A stretch of 7,672 bases of DNA from Croceibacterium_A sp039920345 (GTDB taxonomy: Bacteria > Pseudomonadota > Alphaproteobacteria > Sphingomonadales > Sphingomonadaceae), in contig JBDSDZ010000030.1 in the NCBI GenBank assembly GCA_039920345.1, positions 1 through 7,672 of the forward strand. The letters are read 5' to 3'. The notes beneath the pieces are model-generated. The model was not told the DNA's origin. It was given only the letters and a program-made list of their open reading frames with translations, and searched no databases. Positions 1 through 5,379 of the stretch are shown piece by piece. Position numbers and translations under genes: made by a program. Within the stretch, counting starts at the first letter, position 1, and the number at the start of each line of letters is the position of its first letter.

Positions 1-896
1 TGACCCGCGCCGACTTGCTCGAGCAGTGGGCCAACCACCTCACCCATGCCCGCCGCCGCTCGCCGCACACCGTCCGCGCCTATCTGGCCGCTGCCGCGCG
101 GTGGCTGGATCAACTGGCGGTGGAAGACTGGCACGGCCTTGCCCGCCTTGGTGCGCTGGACTTGCGCGGCCAGCTTGCCGCGCGCCGGGCAGACGGGATC
201 GGCAATGTCTCCGCCGCGCGGGAGTTGTCGGCGCTCAAGGGCTTCCTCGCGTTTGCCCGCCAGCAAGTCGATGCCGCCGATACCTCTGCGCCGCGTTTGC
301 GCGGGCCGCGGATCAAGAAGGGCCTGCCCCGCCCCGTTACGCCTGACGATGCCGCCAATATTGCCGAGACCGTCGCTGCCTCCGCCGCCGAAGAGTGGAT
401 CGGTTCGCGCGACCGGGCGGTGCTGCTGCTGATGTACGGCGCCGGGATGCGTATTGCCGAGGCGCTGTCACTGACCGGCGCCGACGTGCCGCTGGGTGAG
501 ACGTTGACTGTCACCGGCAAGGGCAACAAGCAGCGCGTGGTGCCGATCCTGCCGATCGTCCGCTCGGCGGTGGCCGATTATGCTGCGCGCTGTCCGTGGC
601 CGCTCAACGGGACAGAACCGCTGTTCAAAGGGGCCAAGGGCGGCCCATTGGGCCAGGGCATGGTGCAAAAGGCGATGGCGCGGGCGCGGATCGCGCTCGG
701 CCTGCCCGCCAGCGCCACGCCGCACGCCTTGCGCCACAGCTTCGCCACGCACTTGCTCGGCGCGGGGGCGGATTTGCGCAGCTTGCAGGAGCTGCTCGGC
801 CACGCCAGCCTCGGCTCGACGCAGATCTATACCAAGGTCGATGCAGCCAAGATGCTCGAGACCTATCGCGCCGCGCATCCGCGCGAAAAGGGCTAG
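1..896 (+). CDS. xerC: Tyrosine recombinase XerC (start just outside window)
   Basis: Site-specific tyrosine recombinase that, with XerD, resolves chromosome dimers at dif during division. The frame is open to the left edge. The first two bases are TG followed by ACC CGC GCC GAC, so the start is very probably an ATG whose A lies one base outside, giving 298 residues, the length of E. coli XerC. Numbering from that ATG, an N-terminal SAM-like DNA-binding domain covers about 1-95 (SPHTVRAY) and the catalytic domain about 110-295. All six catalytic residues are visible: R151 (GAGMRIAEAL), K174 (GKGNKQR), H242 and R245 (HALRHSFATH), H268 (LLGHASLGSTQ) and nucleophile Y277 (IYTKVD). The ending YRAAHPREKG matches XerC (AAHPRAK) better than XerD. 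Its stop overlaps the end of convergent dedA by 4 bases. An integrase of a mobile element is unlikely because of the XerC length and tail and the lack of element genes or att-like repeats here. Confidence 0.95.
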   Translation, partial: TRADLLEQWANHLTHARRRSPHTVRAYLAAAARWLDQLAVEDWHGLARLGALDLRGQLAARRADGIGNVSAARELSALKGFLAFARQQVDAADTSAPRLRGPRIKKGLPRPVTPDDAANIAETVAASAAEEWIGSRDRAVLLLMYGAGMRIAEALSLTGADVPLGETLTVTGKGNKQRVVPILPIVRSAVADYAARCPWPLNGTEPLFKGAKGGPLGQGMVQKAMARARIALGLPASATPHALRHSFATHLLGAGADLRSLQELLGHASLGSTQIYTKVDAAKMLETYRAAHPREKG

Positions 897-1504
897 TCTG
901 CGTTGCCCTCGCGCGGCTTCCAGGTGGCGACGCGGTAGATGTAAAACAGCACCGCCAGGACGATGAGACCGATAATCGCCCAGCTCGACCACTGCTGGTA
1001 CTTGTCGATGTAGGGGGCGAGGCGGCGTCCGCCTTCGATCAGCAGCGCATTCCAGATCCCGGCGCCAACGAAGGTGAACAGCAGGAAGCGCCAGACCGAC
1101 ATGTGCGCGAGGCCCGCCGGAAGCGAGACCATCGTGCGCAGCATGGGCGAGAAGCGCAGGAAAAACACCACCCACTGGCCGTGCTTCTGGAAGAACCGGG
1201 CCGCTTGCTGGATGTGTTTGAAATCGAGCGTGAGCCACCGGCCATGGCGCTCAACCATGCGGCCCAGCCGGTCATACCCCCATTTGTCGCCAACCCAGAA
1301 CCACGCGTAATTGCCCGCGGTGGAACCGATCGTCCCGACCAGCAGCAGGATCCAGAAATCCATCTGTCCGCGCGCCACCAGCACCCCGCCAAGACCCATG
1401 ATGACTTCCGACGGGATTGGAGGAATCAGGTTCTCGAGCGCCATCAGGAACAGGATTCCCCAATAGCCGCCGCGTGAAATCAGCTCGATGATAAGGTCGT
1501 GCAT
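893..1504 (-). CDS. DedA family inner-membrane protein
   Basis: A 203-residue polytopic membrane protein of the DedA (SNARE-associated/VTT) family. Family members support envelope homeostasis, and some flip undecaprenyl phosphate or other lipids across the inner membrane; which substrate applies here cannot be read. Seen directly: the signature ENLIPPIPSE at 24-33 with its conserved Glu, a Gly-rich helix with GSTAGNYAWF at 60-69, and FLRFSPMLRT at 115-124. R117 and R123 match the paired arginines reported as essential in E. coli YqjA/YghB. PAG follows at 129-131. Hydrophobic segments lie near 13-30, 50-70, 112-130, 138-156 and 173-192. Length is typical. The ATG start is at 1502-1504; the preceding bases are C-rich without a clear Shine-Dalgarno. 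A 91-base gap holding a hairpin separates it from the upstream gene, so it may have its own signals. It converges on xerC with a 4-base overlap. Confidence 0.95.
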   Translation of the reverse strand: MHDLIIELISRGGYWGILFLMALENLIPPIPSEVIMGLGGVLVARGQMDFWILLLVGTIGSTAGNYAWFWVGDKWGYDRLGRMVERHGRWLTLDFKHIQQAARFFQKHGQWVVFFLRFSPMLRTMVSLPAGLAHMSVWRFLLFTFVGAGIWNALLIEGGRRLAPYIDKYQQWSSWAIIGLIVLAVLFYIYRVATWKPREGNAD

Positions 1505-1530
1505 GGCGGGGTAACGACTGGCCTCGCCCG

Positions 1531-1584
1531 AAGTTCTCGTCAGCCAAACCTAGAGTGTAGTTTTGCAAGTTTGGACGAGAGCTT
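1531..1584. repeat. Long imperfect inverted repeat (hairpin) upstream of dedA
   Basis: The arms AAGTTCTCGTC (1531-1541) and GACGAGAGCTT (1574-1584) pair over 11 positions with one G-T wobble. After a 3-base bulge, CAAAC (1545-1549) pairs with GTTTG (1569-1573). A small CTA/TAG stem lies inside. The element occupies much of the gap between the small gene at 1596 and the dedA start. No T-run follows on either strand, so it is not a classical Rho-independent terminator. It could be a Rho-dependent end, an RNA-processing site or a leader structure of dedA. On minus-strand RNA the wobble becomes an A-C mismatch. Confidence 0.5.
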
Positions 1585-1591
1585 GGAACAT

Positions 1592-1613
1592 TCCGTCACT
1601 GAGTTATGACGGA
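1592..1613. repeat. Short hairpin over the small gene's stop codon
   Basis: TCCGTCA (1592-1598) and TGACGGA (1607-1613) form a perfect 7-bp stem with the 8-base loop CTGAGTTA. The stop codon of the minus-strand small gene (1596-1598) lies inside the stem. It sits 7 bases from the larger hairpin at 1531-1584, so minus-strand RNA would carry two tandem stem-loops after gshB and the small gene. There is no U-tract. Confidence 0.4.
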
Positions 1614-1943
1614 TATCGAAATCTTGCCGTCATGAGATGAGCGAGCCGACCTGACGACGGTCCCTTGACGGACCACGATGCGCACCATGTGCTCATTCTC
1701 CCATTCCGGATAGACTCCGCTACCGTTTGGAGCATTCCTTATAAGAACATCGGCGGAGCGGGCGCCGCAGTGCTCCTGCAGAGATTTGCTGATACAAACC
1801 GCCTGGTCTCCGGAACCAAGAAGCACATGCACCAACTCGACTTCGCCGCCCGGCTGCGTTTGCACACTGAGCGGATCATCGCGCGAGCACGAGGCGGACG
1901 CGAAGACAACCGCCAGACAGCATGCGGAGTTGCGAAACGTCAA
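1596..1943 (-). CDS. Hypothetical small secreted or lipoprotein candidate
   Basis: Not recognised. The predicted 115-residue protein starts at TTG (1941-1943), whose TTGA overlaps the gshB stop (1940-1942), the arrangement of translationally coupled genes; no good Shine-Dalgarno is seen. The N-terminus looks like an export signal: MTFRN, a hydrophobic run ACCLAVVFA, then SASC with Cys19 as a possible lipidation site, although the -3 residue is Ser rather than the usual Leu. Ordinary signal-peptidase cleavage is the alternative. The mature part is polar with C50 and C59, which could form a disulfide, and ends in a beta-rich-looking stretch (MVRIVVRQGTVV). By hand count about 65% of third positions are G or C, lower than the neighbours, so coding is plausible but not proven, or the gene is recently acquired. 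If it is not a gene, 1505-1939 is a 435-base intergenic stretch. It is followed by two hairpins. Confidence 0.5.
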   Translation of the reverse strand: MTFRNSACCLAVVFASASCSRDDPLSVQTQPGGEVELVHVLLGSGDQAVCISKSLQEHCGARSADVLIRNAPNGSGVYPEWENEHMVRIVVRQGTVVRSARSSHDGKISISVITQ

Positions 1944-2902
1944 CCGGCTGCGTCGCGTAACCGTGCCTCGATCGCGTCCCAGATCAGCGAAGGCGTGTCG
2001 GTGCCGTTGAACTGGTCGATGACGACGATGCCGGTGGGGCTGGTGACGTTGATCTCGGTCAGCCACTTGCCGCCGATCACATCAATGCCCACGAACACCA
2101 GTCCGCGCGCCTTGAGTTCGGGGCCTATCGCGGCGCAGATTTCTTCTTCGCGCGCGGTCAGCGTGGCCGCTTCGGCATAGCCGCCTTGCGCCAGGTTGGA
2201 ACGGAACTCGCCCTCGCCCGGCTTACGGTTGATCGCGCCGGTGAACACACCGTCGATCAGCACGATGCGCTTGTCGCCCTCGGCCACTTCGGGGAGGAAG
2301 GGCTGGACCATGAAAGGCTCGGGCCAGACCTGGCCGAACAGCTCGGTCACGGCGGAAAGGTTGGTCCCGTCTGCTTCGACCTTGAAGATCGCCTTACCGC
2401 CGTTGCCGTGGAGCGGCTTGATCACCAGCGCGCCATGCTGGCGCTGGAAGGCCCGCACATCGTCAATCTTCCGCGCTATCAGCGTCGGCGGCATGAAGCG
2501 TGCGTAATCGAGCACGAACATCTTTTCCGGCGCGTTGATAACGCTTTTCGGATCGTTGACCACCAGCGTGGTGCCTTTCAGCCGGTCGAGCAGCAGCGCG
2601 GCGCTGATATAGCCGAGGTCGAACGGCGGATCCTGCCGCATCAGGATCACATCGATATCGCTGGCGAGATCAATCTTGGCCAGTTCGCCGGTGAATCGGT
2701 GATGATCGCCGGCCACGCGCTGGACGGTGACGGGCTGTGCCCAGGCGGTGATCCGGCCATTTTCCCACGCCAGCGTGCGGACATCGTAATGCCACAGCGA
2801 ATGCCCGCGCACCTGCGCTGCCAGCATCAGCGCAAAGCTCGAATCCCCCGCGATGTTGATGCTTTCCAGCGGGTCCATCTGGACCGCGACGCGTAACGAC
2901 AT
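1940..2902 (-). CDS. gshB: Glutathione synthetase
   Basis: ATP-dependent ligase joining gamma-glutamylcysteine to glycine, the second step of glutathione synthesis, in the cytoplasm. The 320 residues match the E. coli enzyme (316) closely. The N-terminal domain begins with VQMDPLESINI and DSSFALMLAAQ (7-30). MRQDPPFD is at 88-95. The ATP-grasp domain runs from about 125 to the end, with the nucleotide-binding KPLHGNGG (162-169), GDKR (209-212), the Gly-rich RSNLAQGG (234-241), VGIDVIG (271-277) and the metal-binding EINVTSPTG (283-291). The ATG at 2900-2902 is chosen because AAGGG (2909-2913) sits 6 bases upstream and homologues begin here; the frame stays open to 3067, but that extension reads over yraN in another frame. 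It starts 10 bases after the yraN stop, so its ribosome-binding site overlaps the yraN end. Probably co-transcribed with rsmI and yraN. No key residue is missing. Confidence 0.98.
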   Translation of the reverse strand: MSLRVAVQMDPLESINIAGDSSFALMLAAQVRGHSLWHYDVRTLAWENGRITAWAQPVTVQRVAGDHHRFTGELAKIDLASDIDVILMRQDPPFDLGYISAALLLDRLKGTTLVVNDPKSVINAPEKMFVLDYARFMPPTLIARKIDDVRAFQRQHGALVIKPLHGNGGKAIFKVEADGTNLSAVTELFGQVWPEPFMVQPFLPEVAEGDKRIVLIDGVFTGAINRKPGEGEFRSNLAQGGYAEAATLTAREEEICAAIGPELKARGLVFVGIDVIGGKWLTEINVTSPTGIVVIDQFNGTDTPSLIWDAIEARLRDAAG

Positions 2903-2912
2903 GCTAATCCCT

Positions 2913-3263
2913 TCACGGCTGCCAGGCGTTGACGATGTGGCGTGGCCAGTGCCCCGGCGCAAGCAGCAGCACGTCGATCCGCACTGTCTCGCCCGCCCTG
3001 GCATAGCGATGGGCGACCGCCTCTGCGGCGGCGGCAACCCGGCGCAGGCGATAGGCGTCGATCGCACTGGCGAGGTCTTCAGCCCCCTTGCGCCACTTCA
3101 CTTCGACAAACGCCACGGTGCCGCCGCGCCGGGCGACAAGATCGATTTCGCCGCGCGGGGTCTTTACCCGGCGGCCGACGATGCGCCAGCCCCGGAGACG
3201 GAGCCACCATGCGGCCAGTGTTTCGCCCCGCCGGCCCCGGCTTTCGGCAACCGCGCGCGTCAT
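2913..3263 (-). CDS. yraN: YraN/UPF0102 family nuclease-fold protein
   Basis: A 116-residue protein of the YraN (UPF0102) family, which has a PD-(D/E)XK nuclease-like fold; its cellular role is not established. Visible motifs: RRGETLAAWWLRLRGW (11-26), matching the family's GE-A-L-G-W start; GEIDLVAR (38-45), with E39 and D41 as likely metal ligands; FVEVKWRKG (52-60), with E54 and K56 completing the active-site pattern; and RIDVLL (95-100), where relatives usually have RFDV. Length is normal for the family. The ATG (3261-3263) forms a 4-base ATGA overlap with the rsmI stop, so translation is probably coupled; no strong Shine-Dalgarno is visible. It lies between rsmI and gshB, whereas in E. 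coli yraN follows yraM (lpoA). Family assignment is firm; nuclease activity is inferred from residues only. Confidence 0.95.
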   Translation of the reverse strand: MTRAVAESRGRRGETLAAWWLRLRGWRIVGRRVKTPRGEIDLVARRGGTVAFVEVKWRKGAEDLASAIDAYRLRRVAAAAEAVAHRYARAGETVRIDVLLLAPGHWPRHIVNAWQP

Positions 3264-4105
3264 TGCCCGCGCAGTTCCATTGCGCGGGCATAGAGCGACT
3301 TGCGGTCGAGCCCGGTGATCTTGGCCACGTGGCCGGCGGCCCGCGACGGTTTCTCGGTCTTGAGCGCTTCGCGCAGCAAGGCGTCGGCATCGGCCCCGCT
3401 CGCCGCCTGTTCGGGAGGCGGACCCACCAGCAGCACGATCTCGCCCTTGGGAGGTTGGGCTGTGTAATGCGTGATCAGTTCGTCCGGCGTGCCGCTGCGG
3501 CATTCCTCGAACAGCTTGGTCAGTTCGCGCGCGACCGCCACTTCTCGGCCCGGCAGGACCTCGCCGATGGCCAAGAGCGATTTGACCAGGCGCGGCGCGG
3601 TGTCGAAGAACACCAATGTGGCAGGCACGCGGGCCAGTTCCTCCAGCACCTCGCGCCGCGCCTTGTCCTTGGAGGGCAGGAAACCGGCAAACATGAACCG
3701 GTCGCTCGGCAAACCGGACAGGGTCAGGGCCATGACCGGCGCGCTCGGCCCCGGCAGGCTGGTCACGGCGATACCCTCGGCCCGCGCATCGCGCACCAGC
3801 CTGTATCCAGGATCGGATACCAGCGGCGTGCCCGCATCGCTCACCAGTGCCACCGCCCGGTCGCGCATCGAATCGATCAGCCGCAGGCGGTCGGAGTCAG
3901 CGCTGTGATCGTGGTAGCGCCACAAGGGCTTGGAAATTTCCAGATGCCGCAACAGCTTGGCCGTGACGCGCGTATCTTCGCAGGCAATCGCATCACACCG
4001 CGAAAGCACGTCGATTGCCCGCACGGTCATGTCGCCGAGATTGCCAATCGGGGTCGCGACAATATAGAGGCCGGGAGATAAAGGTTCGGGTCGGTCGTCG
4101 CTCAC
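3260..4105 (-). CDS. rsmI: 16S rRNA (cytidine-1402-2'-O)-methyltransferase RsmI
   Basis: SAM-dependent methyltransferase adding the 2'-O-methyl of C1402 in the 16S decoding centre. Numbered from the GTG at 4103-4105 it has 281 residues (E. coli 286). The tetrapyrrole-methylase fold is clear: LYIVATPIGNLGD (13-25), EDTR (43-46), SDAGTPLVSDPGY (89-101), LPGPSA (117-122), SGLPSDRFMFAGFLP (130-144), RELTKLFEE (193-201) and KGEIVLLVG (220-228). The C-terminal RsmI helical motif KPSRAAGHVAKITGLDRKSLYARA spans 252-275. The start is uncertain: the same frame has GTG at 4121-4123 and TTG at 4139-4141, but GTG 4105 puts the usual dozen residues before LYIVATP. None has a good ribosome-binding site. It is first of the rsmI-yraN-gshB cluster and diverges from the LpoA-like gene across 38 bases. 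Its stop overlaps the yraN start. Confidence 0.96.
   Translation of the reverse strand: MSDDRPEPLSPGLYIVATPIGNLGDMTVRAIDVLSRCDAIACEDTRVTAKLLRHLEISKPLWRYHDHSADSDRLRLIDSMRDRAVALVSDAGTPLVSDPGYRLVRDARAEGIAVTSLPGPSAPVMALTLSGLPSDRFMFAGFLPSKDKARREVLEELARVPATLVFFDTAPRLVKSLLAIGEVLPGREVAVARELTKLFEECRSGTPDELITHYTAQPPKGEIVLLVGPPPEQAASGADADALLREALKTEKPSRAAGHVAKITGLDRKSLYARAMELRGQ
4041..4068 (+). promoter_or_regulatory. Possible promoter of the LpoA-like gene, inside rsmI
   Basis: TTGCCA (4041-4046, 5 of 6 to TTGACA) is 16 bases from TATAGA (4063-4068, 4 of 6 to TATAAT). This would start an mRNA near 4075 with a leader of about 70 bases before the ATG at 4144. It lies antisense to the conserved VATPIGNL codons of rsmI, so the bases are also fixed by coding and the match may be accidental. 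Confidence 0.28.
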
Positions 4106-4127
4106 GCGGCGCTTGTGGCCCACATAC

Positions 4128-4135
4128 AGAGGAAG
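4128..4135 (+). promoter_or_regulatory. Ribosome-binding site of the LpoA-like gene
   Basis: AGAGGAAG lies 8 bases before the ATG at 4144, the best Shine-Dalgarno in the window. It fixes the start at 4144 rather than an in-frame upstream ATG (4015) inside rsmI. Confidence 0.7.
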
Positions 4136-4143
4136 CCGCAAGC

Positions 4144-5298
4144 ATGTTGGCGATTACCCGGCGCGGAGCATCCGCCGCCCTGCTCACCGTATTGCTGGCC
4201 GCGTGCCAGGTCGTCCCCAATTCCGGCCGCCCCCGCCCCGGCCCCGCCCCGACCCCGGCACCGGGCCCGAGCGGCGATGTACTGCCAACAGACACCGGGC
4301 GTCACCGAGTGGCGCTGCTGGTGCCGCTGTCGGGCGAAAACGCCGCGGTCGGGCGTTCGATCGCCAATGCCACCACGATGGCGCTGCTCGACACCAACGC
4401 CCAGAACCTGCGCATCACCACTTACGATACCGCAACGGGTGCCGGATCCGCCGCCGCCAATGCCCTGCGCGATGGCAACCAGCTCATCCTCGGCCCGCTG
4501 GTGCGCGAAGATGTCGCTTCGGTGCTGGCGCAGGCGCGCCCGGCAGACGTTCCGCTGATCACCTTCTCCAATGATACCTCAGTGGCCGAACCTGACGTGT
4601 TCGTGATGGGCCACGCACCCGAACAATCGGTGACGCGCTCGGTCAGCTTTCTCGCCACCCAGGGCGCGCGCCGCTATGCCGCGCTGTTGCCCAACGGCGA
4701 TTATGGCCGCCGAGCGGGCGAAGCCTTGTCGCAAGCTGTCGGCCGCGTCGGCGGGACGGTCGTGGCGACCGAGCGCTATGACCGGGGCAACACCTCGATC
4801 ATCAGCGCCGCCGAACGCCTCAAAGCCAAGGGCGGGTTCGACGCCGTGCTGATCGCCGATGGGGCGCGCCTGTCGGGCCTGGCCGCCAATAAGCTGCGCG
4901 ATCCGCGGACCCCGATCCAGATGTTCGGCACCGAACTGTGGAGCGACGAGCCCACGATCGCCAGCAATGCCGGCCTGCGCGGCGCGTGGTTCTCTGCCGT
5001 GTCCGACGCGCGTTATCGCCAGTTTGTGACCAGCTATCAGTCGCGCTTTGGCGAACAGCCCTATCGCATTGCGACGCTGGGTTATGACGCGGTGCTGCTG
5101 ACGCTGCGGATCGCCCGCGACTGGCCGGCGGGGCGCAAGTTCCCCACCGCGCGGGTGCTGGCGAGTGACGGTTTCCTCGGGCTCGACGGTCCATTCCGCT
5201 TCCGCAACACCGGCGTGGGCGAACGGTCGATGGAAGTGCGGCGGGTCGGCAACGGCTCGATCAGCGTGGTCGATCCGGCCCCCGATCGCTTCAACTAG
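4144..5298 (+). CDS. Penicillin-binding protein activator (LpoA/YraM C-terminal type) lipoprotein
   Basis: A predicted 384-residue lipoprotein that should stimulate a bifunctional peptidoglycan synthase from the periplasmic side, by analogy with E. coli LpoA acting on PBP1A. The N-terminus is a clear lipoprotein signal: MLAITRR, a hydrophobic stretch, and lipobox LAAC with Cys21. A Pro/Gly-rich linker of about 25 residues follows. The rest (about 53-384) is a type I periplasmic-binding-protein fold: VALLVPLSG (56-64), LILGPL (114-119), PLITFSND (137-144), NGDYGRRA (184-191), FGTELW (261-266), GYDAVLLT (313-320) and GFLGLDGPFRFR (343-354). It lacks the N-terminal TPR-like domain of E. coli LpoA, as is usual in alphaproteobacterial relatives. 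Position beside rsmI matches E. coli yraL/yraM and supports the call over an amino-acid-binding protein. The ATG has a strong ribosome-binding site. The PBP partner cannot be seen. Confidence 0.88.
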   Translation: MLAITRRGASAALLTVLLAACQVVPNSGRPRPGPAPTPAPGPSGDVLPTDTGRHRVALLVPLSGENAAVGRSIANATTMALLDTNAQNLRITTYDTATGAGSAAANALRDGNQLILGPLVREDVASVLAQARPADVPLITFSNDTSVAEPDVFVMGHAPEQSVTRSVSFLATQGARRYAALLPNGDYGRRAGEALSQAVGRVGGTVVATERYDRGNTSIISAAERLKAKGGFDAVLIADGARLSGLAANKLRDPRTPIQMFGTELWSDEPTIASNAGLRGAWFSAVSDARYRQFVTSYQSRFGEQPYRIATLGYDAVLLTLRIARDWPAGRKFPTARVLASDGFLGLDGPFRFRNTGVGERSMEVRRVGNGSISVVDPAPDRFN

Positions 5299-5326
5299 GC
5301 GCCATAGCAGACAGGGCGCGGCGGAT

Positions 5327-5353
5327 AACCGGTTCGCGGGCGCTTGAACCGTT
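5327..5353. repeat. Inverted repeat around the parE promoter -35
   Basis: The palindrome AACCGGTT (5327-5334) is followed by AACCGTT (5347-5353). CGGTTC (5330-5335) and GAACCG (5346-5351) also form a 6-bp inverted repeat with a 10-base spacer. The right half overlaps the proposed -35 of parE. It could be an operator or a weak end-of-transcript hairpin for the upstream gene; no T-run follows. Confidence 0.22.
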
Positions 5354-5373
5354 GCGAATCCGCGCCTTATAGC
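5344..5373 (+). promoter_or_regulatory. Likely parE promoter giving a leaderless mRNA
   Basis: TTGAAC (5344-5349) and TATAGC (5368-5373) are 18 bases apart, each 4 of 6 to the sigma-70 consensus. Transcription would begin about 7 bases after the -10, that is at or next to the A of the parE ATG (5380). The bases between -10 and ATG (CTGTCC) hold no Shine-Dalgarno, which fits a leaderless message. Confidence 0.5.
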
Positions 5374-5379
5374 CTGTCC

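Noticed and set aside
1..896. xerC as integrase of a genomic island
   Set aside because: Length, motifs and the XerC-like C-terminus indicate the housekeeping enzyme. No tRNA, att-like repeats or cargo genes are seen.
468..1238. Minus-strand frame of 256 codons over xerC and dedA
   Set aside because: It covers xerC antisense and dedA out of frame, with His/Arg/Ala-rich low-information sequence and no domain.
596..1477. Plus-strand frame of 293 codons over xerC and antisense to dedA
   Set aside because: It is out of frame with xerC, and the dedA membrane protein on the other strand is clear. The product is charged low-complexity sequence.
1665..2180. Plus-strand frame of 171 codons in the gshB-dedA interval
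   Set aside because: About half is antisense to gshB. There is no ribosome-binding site or recognisable motif, and the opposite strand has a better candidate with an export signal.
2903..3067. N-terminal extension of gshB by 55 codons
   Set aside because: It reads over yraN in another frame. The ATG at 2902 has a ribosome-binding site and matches the homologue start.
5299..5343. Rho-independent terminator after the LpoA-like gene
   Set aside because: GC-rich partial repeats are present but there is no long stem followed by a T-run.
5344..5379. parE start at TTG 5344
   Set aside because: This TTG fits better as the -35 element, and the 12 extra residues resemble no family N-terminus.
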